Shown: positions 24,819 to 33,132 of the stretch, piece by piece
Numbering within the stretch: position 1 is the first letter of the stretch
Layout of the letters: the number at the start of each line of letters is the position of its first letter
From: Acetobacteraceae bacterium
Lineage (GTDB): Bacteria; Pseudomonadota; Alphaproteobacteria; Acetobacterales; Acetobacteraceae
Assembly (NCBI GenBank): GCA_947455205.1
Contig: CANGNF010000005.1
Location: 62,001 to 126,000 of the forward strand
Direction of reading: 5' to 3'
DNA: 64,000 bases
Position numbers and translations under genes: made by a program
The notes under the pieces: model-generated
What the model saw: the letters and a program-made list of their open reading frames with translations, nothing else
What the model was told of the DNA's origin: nothing
Databases searched by the model: none

Positions 24819-25487
24819 ATGCCTGAGGTCATGTTTGCCGGCCCCGACGGCCGGCTTGAAGGCCGCTACCACCACTCCAAAAAGCCGAACGCGCCGGTGA
24901 TGCTGCTGCTGCATCCCCATCCGTTGCACGGCGGCACCATGAACAACCGTGTGGTATATTCGCTTTATCAGCGCTTTCAGTCGCTGGGTTTTTCCATCCT
25001 CCGGTTCAACTTCCGCGGCGTGGGCCGCAGCCAGGGCCGCTACGACGGCGGCATCGGTGAGATCGCCGACGCCTGTTCGGCCCTGGACTTCCTGCAGGCG
25101 GTGAACCCCAGCGCCCACAGCCTGTGGGCCGCCGGCTACTCCTTCGGCAGCTATGTCGGCATGCAGGTGCTGATGCGTCGCCCCGAAATGGGCGGCTTCG
25201 TCTCCATCAGCGCGCCGGCCAGCCACTACGACTTCGGCTTCCTCGCCCCCTGCCCGTGCAACGGCCTGATCCTGCACGGCGCCGAGGACGAGCTGGTGCC
25301 CGAGGGCAGCGTCCGCAAGCTGGTGGACAAGCTGAACACCCAGAAGGGCATCACCATCGACTACCGCGTCATGCCCGGCGCCGGCCATGTCTTCACGCCC
25401 GAGGAAACCGAACGCGTGGTGGACGCGGCCGAGGACCATGTGATGACCAAGCTGAACGGCAGCCGCATGGCGCTGGCCGCCGACTGA
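24819..25487 (+). CDS. Alpha/beta hydrolase
   Basis: A 222-residue alpha/beta hydrolase of the short type often found next to iscR/suf genes in alphaproteobacteria. LLLHPHPLHGGTMNN forms the oxyanion loop, Ser108 lies in GYSFGS, an acidic residue follows in HGAEDELVP, and the histidine is in GAGHVF. No signal peptide. Function unknown. The ATG at 24819 begins the conserved PEVMFAGPDGRLEG strand; longer upstream frames add low-complexity sequence. It ends before a strong terminator. Confidence 0.88.
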   Translation: MPEVMFAGPDGRLEGRYHHSKKPNAPVMLLLHPHPLHGGTMNNRVVYSLYQRFQSLGFSILRFNFRGVGRSQGRYDGGIGEIADACSALDFLQAVNPSAHSLWAAGYSFGSYVGMQVLMRRPEMGGFVSISAPASHYDFGFLAPCPCNGLILHGAEDELVPEGSVRKLVDKLNTQKGITIDYRVMPGAGHVFTPEETERVVDAAEDHVMTKLNGSRMALAAD

Positions 25488-25512
25488 ACCGCCCCCGGTC
25501 GGCGCAAAGCCA

Positions 25513-25544
25513 GGGCGGCGGGGGCAACCTCGCCGCCCTTTTTT
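25513..25544 (+). terminator. Rho-independent terminator after the alpha/beta hydrolase
   Basis: An 8- to 9-bp perfect stem GGGCGGCG/CGCCGCCC with a 10-nt loop followed by six T residues, 26 bp past the hydrolase stop. It is the only textbook intrinsic terminator noticed in the window. Confidence 0.92.
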
Positions 25545-25615
25545 GTTGCGCCGGCGCGGAACGGAGCCTGCCGGCAGGGGATGGTTAGCTTCTTTGCGCT
25601 TTAACGGGCGCGCCC

Positions 25616-28030
25616 ATGCCACCATCCCCGCCCCCAAGCGCCCCCGCCCCGGCCGCCGCCAAGGCCGCCGCCGTCGTCGTGTCCCCTGGCCGGCCCGGCC
25701 GCCACCGGCTTGGCCGCAACGAACGGGCGCTGCTGCTGGCCGGCAGCGGCTTCATCCTGCTGGCCATGCTGGTCGCCGCGCTGGTCATGGCGCAGCTGCA
25801 CCGGCAGACCCTGCGCAATGCCGAGCGCGAGCTGGCCAACCTGGCGCTGGTGCTGGCCAGCGACGTGCAGAACAGCTTCCACGCGGTGGCGCTGCTGCAA
25901 TCCGGCATCGCCGAGCTGGTCGACAGCCTGCACCTCTCCTCCACCGAGGAGTTCAACGACCGGCTGGCCACCGCCGCGGTCTACCGCGACCTGGTCGGCC
26001 GGATCACCCCGCTGCCGCAGGTTGAAGCGGTGTTCCTGACCAATGCGGATGGCATCACCATCACCTCCACCCGCGCCCACCCGACGCGGGCCTTCTCCAT
26101 CGCCGACCGGCCGCACTTCGCCGTGCTGCGCGACGACCCCAGCCTGGACAGCTACCTGGCGCCGCCGGCCCGCAACGTGCAGACCGGCACCTGGAACATC
26201 TACCTGACCCGCCGCCTGGCCACCGCGGATGGCCGCTTCCTCGGCATCGTCGGCGTCGGCCTCAGCATGACCTACTTCGAGGAGTTCCTCTCCCGCATCG
26301 CGCTGGGCAGCGGCAGCTCCATCGCGCTGTGGCGGCGCGACGGCATCCTGATGGCCCGCTACCCCGCCGCGCCGGAGATCATCGGCCGGCCGCCGCAGGG
26401 CACGCCGCTGCCGTTCCAGCGTGTGCTGGAACACGCCGATGCCGGCACCGGCGACGGCATCAACGTGGTGGACCACCTGCACCGCCGCTTCGCCGCCCGC
26501 GCCCTGGCCGGCTACCCCGCCGCCATCGTCGTCACCCGCCAGTCCGACGACATCCTGGCGCTGTGGCGCCAGCAGGCCGCCTATGCCGCCGCCGGCGTGC
26601 TGCTGCTGGCGCTGCTGGTGGCCGGCGCGGTCCGCCTCGGCATCCGCCAGGTCCAGCATCGTGCCGCGCTGGACCACTCCCGCACCGAAATGCGGATCCT
26701 GGAGGAACAGCACCGCGCCGCCGCGCAGATCGCCCACTTGGCGCATCACGACGCGCTGACCGGCCTGGCCAACCGCATCCTGTTCCGCACCCGGCTGGAC
26801 GACGCCGTCGCCCGCGCCCGCCGGGGCGAGGGCTTCGCCGTGCTGTGCATCGACCTGGACCACTTCAAGGACGTCAACGACAGCTTGGGCCACCCGGTCG
26901 GCGACCTGCTGCTGCAGGCGGTGACGCAGCGCCTGCGCGCCGCGGTGCGGGAGACCGATACCATCGCCCGGCTGGGCGGCGACGAGTTCGCGGTGGTGCA
27001 GACCAACGTCACCTGGCCGTCCGACGCCAGCGCCCTGGCGCAGCGCCTGGTGGAGGCGCTGGGCGCCGCCTACGAACTGGACGGCCACAATGTCAGCATC
27101 GGCGCCAGCATCGGCGTCTCACTGGCACCGGATGACGGGCTGGACGCCGACCAGCTGCTGCGCAACGCCGACTTGGCGCTGTACCGCGGCAAGGCGGATG
27201 GCCGCGGCTGCGTCCGCTTCTATGAGACCGAGATGAACGCCCGCGCCCTGCTGCGCCGCAGCCTGCAGCTGGACCTGCAGCGCGCCCTGGCCACCGAGGA
27301 GTTCGAGCTGTTCTACCAGGCGCAATTCGTGGTCGAGACCCGCCGGCTCGCGGGCTTCGAGGCGCTGCTGCGCTGGCGCCACCCGGACCGCGGCCTGGTG
27401 CCGCCGGACCGCTTCATCCCGCAGGCCGAGGAGATGGGGCTGATCGTCCCGCTGGGCGAATGGGTGCTGCACGAGGCCTGCCGCACCGCCGCCGCCTGGC
27501 CCGGCCTCTGGAGGGTGGCGGTCAACCTTTCCCCGGTGCAGTTCGCCTCCAGCCGGCTGGTCGGCGCCGTCGCCGCCGCCCTGGCGCAATCCGGCCTGGA
27601 CCCGGCCCGGCTGGAGCTGGAGATCACCGAGACGGTGATGCTGCAGAATACCGAGGCGACGCTGGCCACGCTGCACCAGCTGAAGGCGCTCGGCGTCTCC
27701 ATCGCGCTGGATGACTTCGGCACCGGCTATTCCTCGCTCAGCTACCTGCAGCGCTTTCCGTTCGACACGGTGAAGGTGGATGGTGGCTTCATCCGCAACC
27801 TGGAAGTCTCCCAGGTCAGCGTCGCCATCGTCCGCGCCGTGACCGAGCTGTGCCGCGCGCTGGGCATGGCCACCATCGCCGAGGGCGTGGAGACCGAGGC
27901 GCAGTACCAGGCGCTGCGCCAGCTTGGCTGCACCGAGGCGCAGGGCTTCCTGCTCAGCCGCCCCTGCCCCCCGGCGGAGCTGGCCGGGCTGCTGGCGCGG
28001 GAAAGCGAGCAGACCAGCCTGGGCGTGTAG
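25616..28030 (+). CDS. Membrane GGDEF-EAL cyclic-di-GMP enzyme with dCache-like sensor
   Basis: An 804-residue protein. Transmembrane helix at about 38-60, periplasmic dCache-like sensor at about 65-320 (VFLTNADGITITSTR, DRPHFAVLRDD), second helix at about 323-343, GGDEF domain at about 375-540 with intact RLGGDEFA near 452, and an EAL domain at about 560-795 with FEALLRW, LELEITETV and DDFGTGYSSLSYL. Both active-site motifs look intact, so it could make or degrade c-di-GMP. Proline/alanine-rich first 30 residues are cytoplasmic. Single gene; ATG at 25616. Confidence 0.93.
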   Translation: MPPSPPPSAPAPAAAKAAAVVVSPGRPGRHRLGRNERALLLAGSGFILLAMLVAALVMAQLHRQTLRNAERELANLALVLASDVQNSFHAVALLQSGIAELVDSLHLSSTEEFNDRLATAAVYRDLVGRITPLPQVEAVFLTNADGITITSTRAHPTRAFSIADRPHFAVLRDDPSLDSYLAPPARNVQTGTWNIYLTRRLATADGRFLGIVGVGLSMTYFEEFLSRIALGSGSSIALWRRDGILMARYPAAPEIIGRPPQGTPLPFQRVLEHADAGTGDGINVVDHLHRRFAARALAGYPAAIVVTRQSDDILALWRQQAAYAAAGVLLLALLVAGAVRLGIRQVQHRAALDHSRTEMRILEEQHRAAAQIAHLAHHDALTGLANRILFRTRLDDAVARARRGEGFAVLCIDLDHFKDVNDSLGHPVGDLLLQAVTQRLRAAVRETDTIARLGGDEFAVVQTNVTWPSDASALAQRLVEALGAAYELDGHNVSIGASIGVSLAPDDGLDADQLLRNADLALYRGKADGRGCVRFYETEMNARALLRRSLQLDLQRALATEEFELFYQAQFVVETRRLAGFEALLRWRHPDRGLVPPDRFIPQAEEMGLIVPLGEWVLHEACRTAAAWPGLWRVAVNLSPVQFASSRLVGAVAAALAQSGLDPARLELEITETVMLQNTEATLATLHQLKALGVSIALDDFGTGYSSLSYLQRFPFDTVKVDGGFIRNLEVSQVSVAIVRAVTELCRALGMATIAEGVETEAQYQALRQLGCTEAQGFLLSRPCPPAELAGLLARESEQTSLGV

Positions 28031-28136
28031 CGCCGGCGTCTCCTGGGTAGAGCACCCGCGCGGCTGCAGGCGCCGCCTTGCCCGGCGCCATCCGGCGTGC
28101 TGGTCTGCGGCCAACTCAGCCTTTGGGGAAACGTCC

Positions 28137-29093
28137 ATGCCCACGCGCCGCAGCCTGCTGGCCGCCGCCGCCATCTCGCCGCTTGCCGCCCGCCCGGCCC
28201 GCGCCTGGGAACCCGACCGCCCGCTCAGCATGATCGTCGCCTATGCCGCCGGTGGCGGCACCGACACCGCCGCCCGCCTGCTGGCCCGCGTGCTGGAAAA
28301 GGACCTGGGCCAGCCCGTGGTGGTGGTCAACCGCGCCGGCGCCGGTGGCGAAATCGGCTTCACCGAACTGGCCCGCGCCCGGCCGGATGGCTACACCATC
28401 GGCTTCACCAACACCCCCACCATCGTGACGGTGCCGATCGAGCGGCAGGCCCGCTTCTCGCTGGAAAGCTTCAGCTTCATCGCCAACATCGTGGACGACC
28501 CCGGCGGGCTGTGGGTGCTGACGGCCAGCCCGATCAAGTCGCTGGACGACCTGCTGGCCGAGGCCCGCCGCCGGCCGGGACAGGTCAGCTACGGCACCAC
28601 CGGCATCGGCAGCGACGACCACCTGGCCATGCTGGCGCTGGAACGCGCGACCGGCACGCAGTTCCTGCACGTGCCCTTCGGCGGCTCCTCGCAGGTCCGC
28701 ACCGCGCTGTTCGGCCGCACCATCGACCTGGCCGTGGTGAACATGGGCGAGGGCATCACCGACATGCGCCAGGGCGTGGTCCGCCCGCTGGGCCAGTTGG
28801 CCACCAGCCGGTGGGAGGTGGCGGCCGAGGTGCCGACGCTGCGCGAACTGGGTCATGACGTGGTGGAAGGCAGCATGCGCGGCGTCGCCGCCCCTGCCGG
28901 GCTGGCGCCGGATGTGCTGGCCCGCCTGGCCCTGGCGGTGCGCCGCGCCGTGGCCACGCCGGAATTCCTCGCCGGCGCGCAGCAGCAATTGCTGCCGCTG
29001 CGCTTCCTCGGCCCGGCCGAATACACCGCGGAATTGCAGGCGCTGCGGACCAACTACAGCCGCCTGTGGGCGCAGCACCCGTGGAAGGAATGA
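28137..29093 (+). CDS. Bug-family solute-binding protein coupled to an enolase-superfamily gene
   Basis: A 318-residue periplasmic binding protein. The signal has a twin arginine (TRRSLLAAAAISPLAARPARA). Hallmarks are WEPDRPLSMIVAYAAGGGTD, QPVVVVNRAGAGGEIGF and HVPFGGSSQV. Ribosome site GGGGAA is well placed before the ATG at 28137. Its stop overlaps the start of the mandelate racemase/muconate cycloisomerase-like gene (ATGA), so the captured ligand is probably the acid used by that enzyme. Confidence 0.93.
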   Translation: MPTRRSLLAAAAISPLAARPARAWEPDRPLSMIVAYAAGGGTDTAARLLARVLEKDLGQPVVVVNRAGAGGEIGFTELARARPDGYTIGFTNTPTIVTVPIERQARFSLESFSFIANIVDDPGGLWVLTASPIKSLDDLLAEARRRPGQVSYGTTGIGSDDHLAMLALERATGTQFLHVPFGGSSQVRTALFGRTIDLAVVNMGEGITDMRQGVVRPLGQLATSRWEVAAEVPTLRELGHDVVEGSMRGVAAPAGLAPDVLARLALAVRRAVATPEFLAGAQQQLLPLRFLGPAEYTAELQALRTNYSRLWAQHPWKE

Positions 29094-30259
29094 GCCCGAT
29101 GGCCATCAACGTCATCCGCGCCGAGGCCTTCGTCTTCCGCGCCCCCATCGCCGTGCCGGTGGTCAACGCCTTCGGCGCCATGACCGAGCGCGTGGCGCTG
29201 TACCTGAAGCTGACCGACGCCGACGGCACCGAGGGCTTCGCCGAGGTCTGGGGCAATTTCCCGACGCTGACCGCCGACCACCGCGCCCGGCTGTTCGACG
29301 CCTTCATCGCCCCGCGCCTACTGGCCGGGCCGATCACGGACATCAACGCCTTCTGGCACGAGATGGACCGCCGCCTGCACGTCTGGGGCCTGCAGGCCGG
29401 GGAGCCCGGCGCCTATGCCGCGACGCTCGCCGGCGCCGACCTGGCGCTGCACGACCTGGCCGCGCGCAAGGCAGGGCTGCCGCTGTGGCAGTACCTCGGC
29501 GGCACCGATGCCTCCGCCCTGCCCTGCTACGCCAGCGGGCTGAACCCGGACGAGCAGGCGCTGGCCCAGGTGACGGCCGCCCGGGCCAAGGGCTACCGCG
29601 CCTTCAAGATCAAGATCGGCTTTGGCGAGAAGCGCGACGTCGCCACCCTGGCCCCGGTCTTCGCGGGCCTGCAGCCCGGCGAGCGCTGCATGGTGGACAT
29701 CAACCAGGGCTGGGATTTTGACAGTGCCGTCCGCATGGTCGAAGTCCTGCGGCAGTTCCCGCTGGCCTGGATCGAGGAGCCGCTGACCTGCGACCGCCCG
29801 GCCTGGGAATGGGCCGCCGTGCGCGCCGCCGCCCGCAGCCCGATCGCCGCCGGCGAGAACATCCGCGGCTCCCTCGCCTTCGCCCAGGCCATCGCGGATG
29901 GGCATTTCGGCGTGATGCAGCCGGACTGCGCCAAGTGGGGCGGCCACACCGCCACCCTGCCGGTGGCCAAGGCGATCGTCGGCGCCGGCAAGATATACTG
30001 CCCGCACTTCCTCGGCGGCGCGGTCGGCCTGATGCACAGCCTGCACCTGCTGGCCGCCGTGCGCGGACCCCAGGGGAAGGCGGGCCTGCTGGAATGGGAC
30101 GCCAACCCCAACCCGCTGCGCGAGGCGCTGCTGGACGACGTGCTGGCGGTGCAGGACGGCAAGGTGGCGCTGCCGACCGGCGCGGGCCTGGGCTTCACGC
30201 CGGACTTCAGCCGGCTAGCCGCCTACCAGGTCCTGCACCTGGACCGCCGCGCCGGCTGA
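29090..30259 (+). CDS. Mandelate racemase/muconate lactonizing enzyme family protein
   Basis: A 389-residue enolase-superfamily enzyme. The N-terminal capping domain covers about residues 1-125. The barrel carries the K-x-K base in FKIKIGFG, metal ligands in MVDINQGW (Asp), WIEEPL (Glu) and AAGENI (Glu), and a histidine in CPHFLGG. This combination fits sugar-acid dehydratases or racemases rather than enolase. The ATG at 29090 overlaps the preceding binding-protein stop; a second ATG lies three codons on. Substrate unassigned. Confidence 0.92.
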   Translation: MSPMAINVIRAEAFVFRAPIAVPVVNAFGAMTERVALYLKLTDADGTEGFAEVWGNFPTLTADHRARLFDAFIAPRLLAGPITDINAFWHEMDRRLHVWGLQAGEPGAYAATLAGADLALHDLAARKAGLPLWQYLGGTDASALPCYASGLNPDEQALAQVTAARAKGYRAFKIKIGFGEKRDVATLAPVFAGLQPGERCMVDINQGWDFDSAVRMVEVLRQFPLAWIEEPLTCDRPAWEWAAVRAAARSPIAAGENIRGSLAFAQAIADGHFGVMQPDCAKWGGHTATLPVAKAIVGAGKIYCPHFLGGAVGLMHSLHLLAAVRGPQGKAGLLEWDANPNPLREALLDDVLAVQDGKVALPTGAGLGFTPDFSRLAAYQVLHLDRRAG

Positions 30260-30375
30260 GCGCCGCCCCTGGCTGAACGCTGGCCGGCTGCACCTTCGCG
30301 GCACCGGCCGCTTCGGCGTTCCGCGCCGGGCGGTGCCGGGACTACCCTGCGCGGCCGCCCGCCAGGAGCCCCGCC

Positions 30376-30987
30376 ATGACCAAGCCGGCCCAGCCCAAGC
30401 CCCGCCGCGCCACGCCCCGCCCCGCCCCGGCCCCGCTGACCGAGCGCGAGAAGATGCTGGCCGGCCTGTCCTACTGGCCGCTGGACCCAGAACTGCAGGC
30501 CCTGGCCGCCACCGCGGAGCGTTGGATGGCGCGCTACAACGCCGGCCTGCCGACCTCCCCGGCCGAACGCCTGGCGCTGCTGCGGGAGGGACTGGGCGCG
30601 GTCGGCGACGACAGCGTCGTCCGCCCGCCCTTTCATTGTGATTACGGCGGCAACATCACGCTGGGCCGTGGCGTCTTCATCAACTTCAACTGCATCATCC
30701 TGGATGTTGTCGCCGTCAGCATCGGCGACGGCACCCGCATCGGTCCCGGCGTGCAGATCCTCACTGCCGACCACCCGCGCGATGCCGCGGAGCGCCGCGC
30801 CGGCGGCGAGTCAGGCCGCCCCATCCGCATCGGCCCGCATGCCTGGATCGGCGGCGGCGCCATCATCCTGCCCGGCATCAGCATCGGTGAGGATGCCGTG
30901 GTCGGCGCCGGCAGCGTGGTCACCCGGGATGTCCCGGCCGGCAGCACGGTACTGGGCAACCCCGCCAGGCCGCGTCGCCAGGATTGA
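30376..30987 (+). CDS. Sugar O-acetyltransferase (maltose/NodL acetyltransferase family)
   Basis: A 203-residue enzyme. A proline-rich tail (about 1-20) precedes the Mac domain (LTEREKMLAGLSYWPLDPEL). The left-handed beta helix has hexapeptide repeats through FINFNCIILD, the catalytic histidine in TADHPRD, and IGGGAIILPGISIGEDAVVGAGSVVTRDV. It transfers acetyl from acetyl-CoA to a sugar hydroxyl. The acceptor is unknown. It follows the enolase-superfamily gene by 116 bp; joint function is possible but not shown. Confidence 0.92.
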   Translation: MTKPAQPKPRRATPRPAPAPLTEREKMLAGLSYWPLDPELQALAATAERWMARYNAGLPTSPAERLALLREGLGAVGDDSVVRPPFHCDYGGNITLGRGVFINFNCIILDVVAVSIGDGTRIGPGVQILTADHPRDAAERRAGGESGRPIRIGPHAWIGGGAIILPGISIGEDAVVGAGSVVTRDVPAGSTVLGNPARPRRQD

Positions 30988-31019
30988 CTTAAGCCACTGA
31001 AATAGCTATACTTCCCACA

Positions 31020-32114
31020 TCAAGCGGCGCCGCCCCGGCTATTTGTCCGAAACCTGCACTCCCCAGCGTCGCGCACCAGGCCATGGATGAACCCCAGCTT
31101 GGTGATCACCCCGGGGCTGAGGATGAACGGGTAGAGGTCCCGCGCCCCCATGCTCCGGCTCAGCGCATTCATCGCCGAGGTCAGCGGCAGCCAGGCCGCC
31201 ATCAGCGTCTCGATATCCGGCGCCGCGTAGCTGTCCAGGTCAATCTCGGCCGACATCTCGTCGCGCCGGTCCAGCCGCGGCTGCAGGCTCATGCCGAAGG
31301 CCGCCGCCATCTCCAGCGTGTCGACGATGTGCAGGTAGTGCGCCCAGGTCTCGGCAAAATCCTCCCACGGGTGGGCGGTGGCGTAGCTGGAGACGAAGTT
31401 CTCCTGCCAGTCGGCCGGCGCGCCCTGGGCATAGTGGGTCTGCAGGGCGGCGTTGTAGTCCAGACTCTCATCGCCGAAGACGGCGCGGCAGGCCTCCAGC
31501 TGGCCGCCATCCCGCACCAGGCGGTCCCAGTAGTAGTGCCCGCTCTCATGCCGGAAATGGCCCAGCAGGGTGCGGTACGGCTCGCCCATCGCGGCGCGGC
31601 GCTGCTCGCGCTCGGCATCATCGGCCTCGGCCAGGGCAATGGTGATCAGCCCGTTGTCATGCCCGGTCATCACCTTGGGGCCGCCCTGCACCGGCGGGTC
31701 GGCCAGGATGTCGAAGGCCAGGCCGGTCTCCGGCTGCTCGGCCCGGGTCGGTACCGGCAGGCGCAGTTGCAGCAGCGAGTACATCAGCCGGCGCTTGGCG
31801 GTTTCGATCAGCCGCCAGGGCGGCAGGTTGGCCGGCACGGTCAGGTCCGGCACCAGGTGGTTATGGCTGCAGGCCTGGCAGAACCGGTTGTCGCTGTCGG
31901 CCGGCACCAGCCAGTTGCAGGCCTCATGCGTGGCGTTGTCGCAGAACCGCCACTGCCCCTCATGCCCCAGGGTGCGGAAGGCCTCGCCGTCCGGCTCCAG
32001 CGCGCAGAGCCGGGCCAGGTCGGCGCGATAGCCGAGCTGGTGGCGGCACCGCTCGCAGATCGTGTTCTCGAAGTAGAGGAGCTGGCCGCAGGCCTGGCAA
32101 CGGAAGAGCTTCAT
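31020..32114 (-). CDS. Putative zinc-binding metallopeptidase with N-terminal zinc ribbon
   Basis: A 364-residue protein. Residues 1-85 carry four CxxC-type pairs (FRCQACG, CERCRHQ, CNW, FCQACS), a zinc ribbon. The catalytic HFRHESGHYYW (HExxH-like) lies near residue 188, and DFAETWAHY is downstream. This matches the putative zinc-binding metallopeptidase family that recurs next to alpha-E/ATP-grasp and transglutaminase-like genes. It is the last gene of the 31-39 kb cluster, 136 bp after the preceding gene with a hairpin array in between. Likely processes the peptide made or tagged by its neighbours (inference). Confidence 0.88.
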   Translation of the reverse strand: MKLFRCQACGQLLYFENTICERCRHQLGYRADLARLCALEPDGEAFRTLGHEGQWRFCDNATHEACNWLVPADSDNRFCQACSHNHLVPDLTVPANLPPWRLIETAKRRLMYSLLQLRLPVPTRAEQPETGLAFDILADPPVQGGPKVMTGHDNGLITIALAEADDAEREQRRAAMGEPYRTLLGHFRHESGHYYWDRLVRDGGQLEACRAVFGDESLDYNAALQTHYAQGAPADWQENFVSSYATAHPWEDFAETWAHYLHIVDTLEMAAAFGMSLQPRLDRRDEMSAEIDLDSYAAPDIETLMAAWLPLTSAMNALSRSMGARDLYPFILSPGVITKLGFIHGLVRDAGECRFRTNSRGGAA

Positions 32115-32200
32115 GGCCGGGGCAACGCGGCCCAACGCCGGCGGCTGACGCACAAACGCGTCAGCGTCGCGGTGACCCGCTACCGCCCTGCGGCGCGCTG

Positions 32201-32272
32201 CTACCCCTCGCCTTGCGGCGAGCTTCTACCCCTCGCCTTGCGGCGAGCTTCTACCCCTCGCCTTGCGGCTCC
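32201..32272 (-). repeat. 25-bp tandem repeat forming GNRA-capped hairpins
   Basis: Nearly three copies of a 25-bp unit. On the minus strand each unit gives CTCGCC-GCAA-GGCGAG, a 6-bp perfect stem with a GCAA tetraloop. Two full hairpins are at 32207-32222 and 32232-32247. The third copy runs into the last codons (EPQGEG) and TAG stop of the transglutaminase gene. Located between two genes of one operon, so a role in mRNA processing or stability is plausible. Confidence 0.75.
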
Positions 32273-33132
32273 AGGTCAACGCCCACTTCCAGCCGATGCG
32301 CGCCGCCGCCCAGGATCACCCCCAGCACCGGGCTGACATCGGCATAGTCCCGGCCCCAGCCGAGCACGACATGCTCGTCCTTCACCACAATCCCGTTGGT
32401 TGGGTCCAGGTCCACCCAGCCATGCTCGGCGCCCAGCCAGCAGCCCACCCAGGCGTGGCTCTGGTCCGCGCCGCGCCGGCGTTCCTGCCCCGGCGGCGGC
32501 CGGGTGCGGATATAGCCGCTGGTGTAGCGCGCCGGCAGGCCAAGGTGGCGCAGCGCGCCGATCATCAGGTGGGTGAAGTCCTGGCAGACGCCCTCGCGCC
32601 GCTCCAGCACCTCCGAGATCGGCGTGCTCAGCGTGGTCACCCCGGCGCGGAAGCGGAATTCGGTGCGGATGCGGTGGTTCAGCTCCAGCAGCCCCTCCAG
32701 CACCGGTCGCCCGGGCGGAAAGCACTTGGCGGCATAGGCGCCGGCCCCGGCATGCGCCGGCGCCATCCGGCTGCCGAAGCAGTATTCCGCCGCCTGCCAG
32801 GCGCCCGGCCCGCCGCGCCGCGCCTGCGCCGCCACCTGCTCCCAGGCCGGCGTCGCCGCGGCCTCGGGCGCCGCGGGGAAGCGGACCTCGACCACCGCCT
32901 CGGTCGTCACCTCGAATTCCGGGTGCGGCAGGTCCAGGAACAGCCAGGTGACCAGGTTGCCGAAGTGGTCCACGCCGTCGCGCCGCCGCGCCACCTTGGG
33001 CGTCACGCTCAGCCCGGCGGCCAGCACCCGCTGCCAGGGCAGCGCACGCGGGCGCAGGTGGACCATGTGCGCCGCCAGATCCACCGGGGAGGCGTAGCTG
33101 TACCGGGTGGTGTGCCTTACCTTGTAGATCAT
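32251..33132 (-). CDS. Transglutaminase-like protein (small)
   Basis: A 293-residue protein with an N-terminal beta domain (YKVRHTTRYSYASPVDLAAH) and a transglutaminase-like core. Catalytic cysteine is in REGVCQDFTHLM, histidine in QSHAWVGCW and aspartate in WVDLDPTNG. Its ATG overlaps the stop of the ATP-grasp/alpha-E gene (TGATG). Bacterial members mostly act as cysteine peptidases or amide-bond hydrolases. Its last codons are part of a 25-bp tandem hairpin repeat. Confidence 0.93.
   Translation of the reverse strand: MIYKVRHTTRYSYASPVDLAAHMVHLRPRALPWQRVLAAGLSVTPKVARRRDGVDHFGNLVTWLFLDLPHPEFEVTTEAVVEVRFPAAPEAAATPAWEQVAAQARRGGPGAWQAAEYCFGSRMAPAHAGAGAYAAKCFPPGRPVLEGLLELNHRIRTEFRFRAGVTTLSTPISEVLERREGVCQDFTHLMIGALRHLGLPARYTSGYIRTRPPPGQERRRGADQSHAWVGCWLGAEHGWVDLDPTNGIVVKDEHVVLGWGRDYADVSPVLGVILGGGAHRLEVGVDLEPQGEG

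Noticed and set aside
32201-32272. Short tandem repeat as a possible CRISPR remnant
   Set aside because: Units are directly adjacent with no spacers, and no cas genes are nearby.
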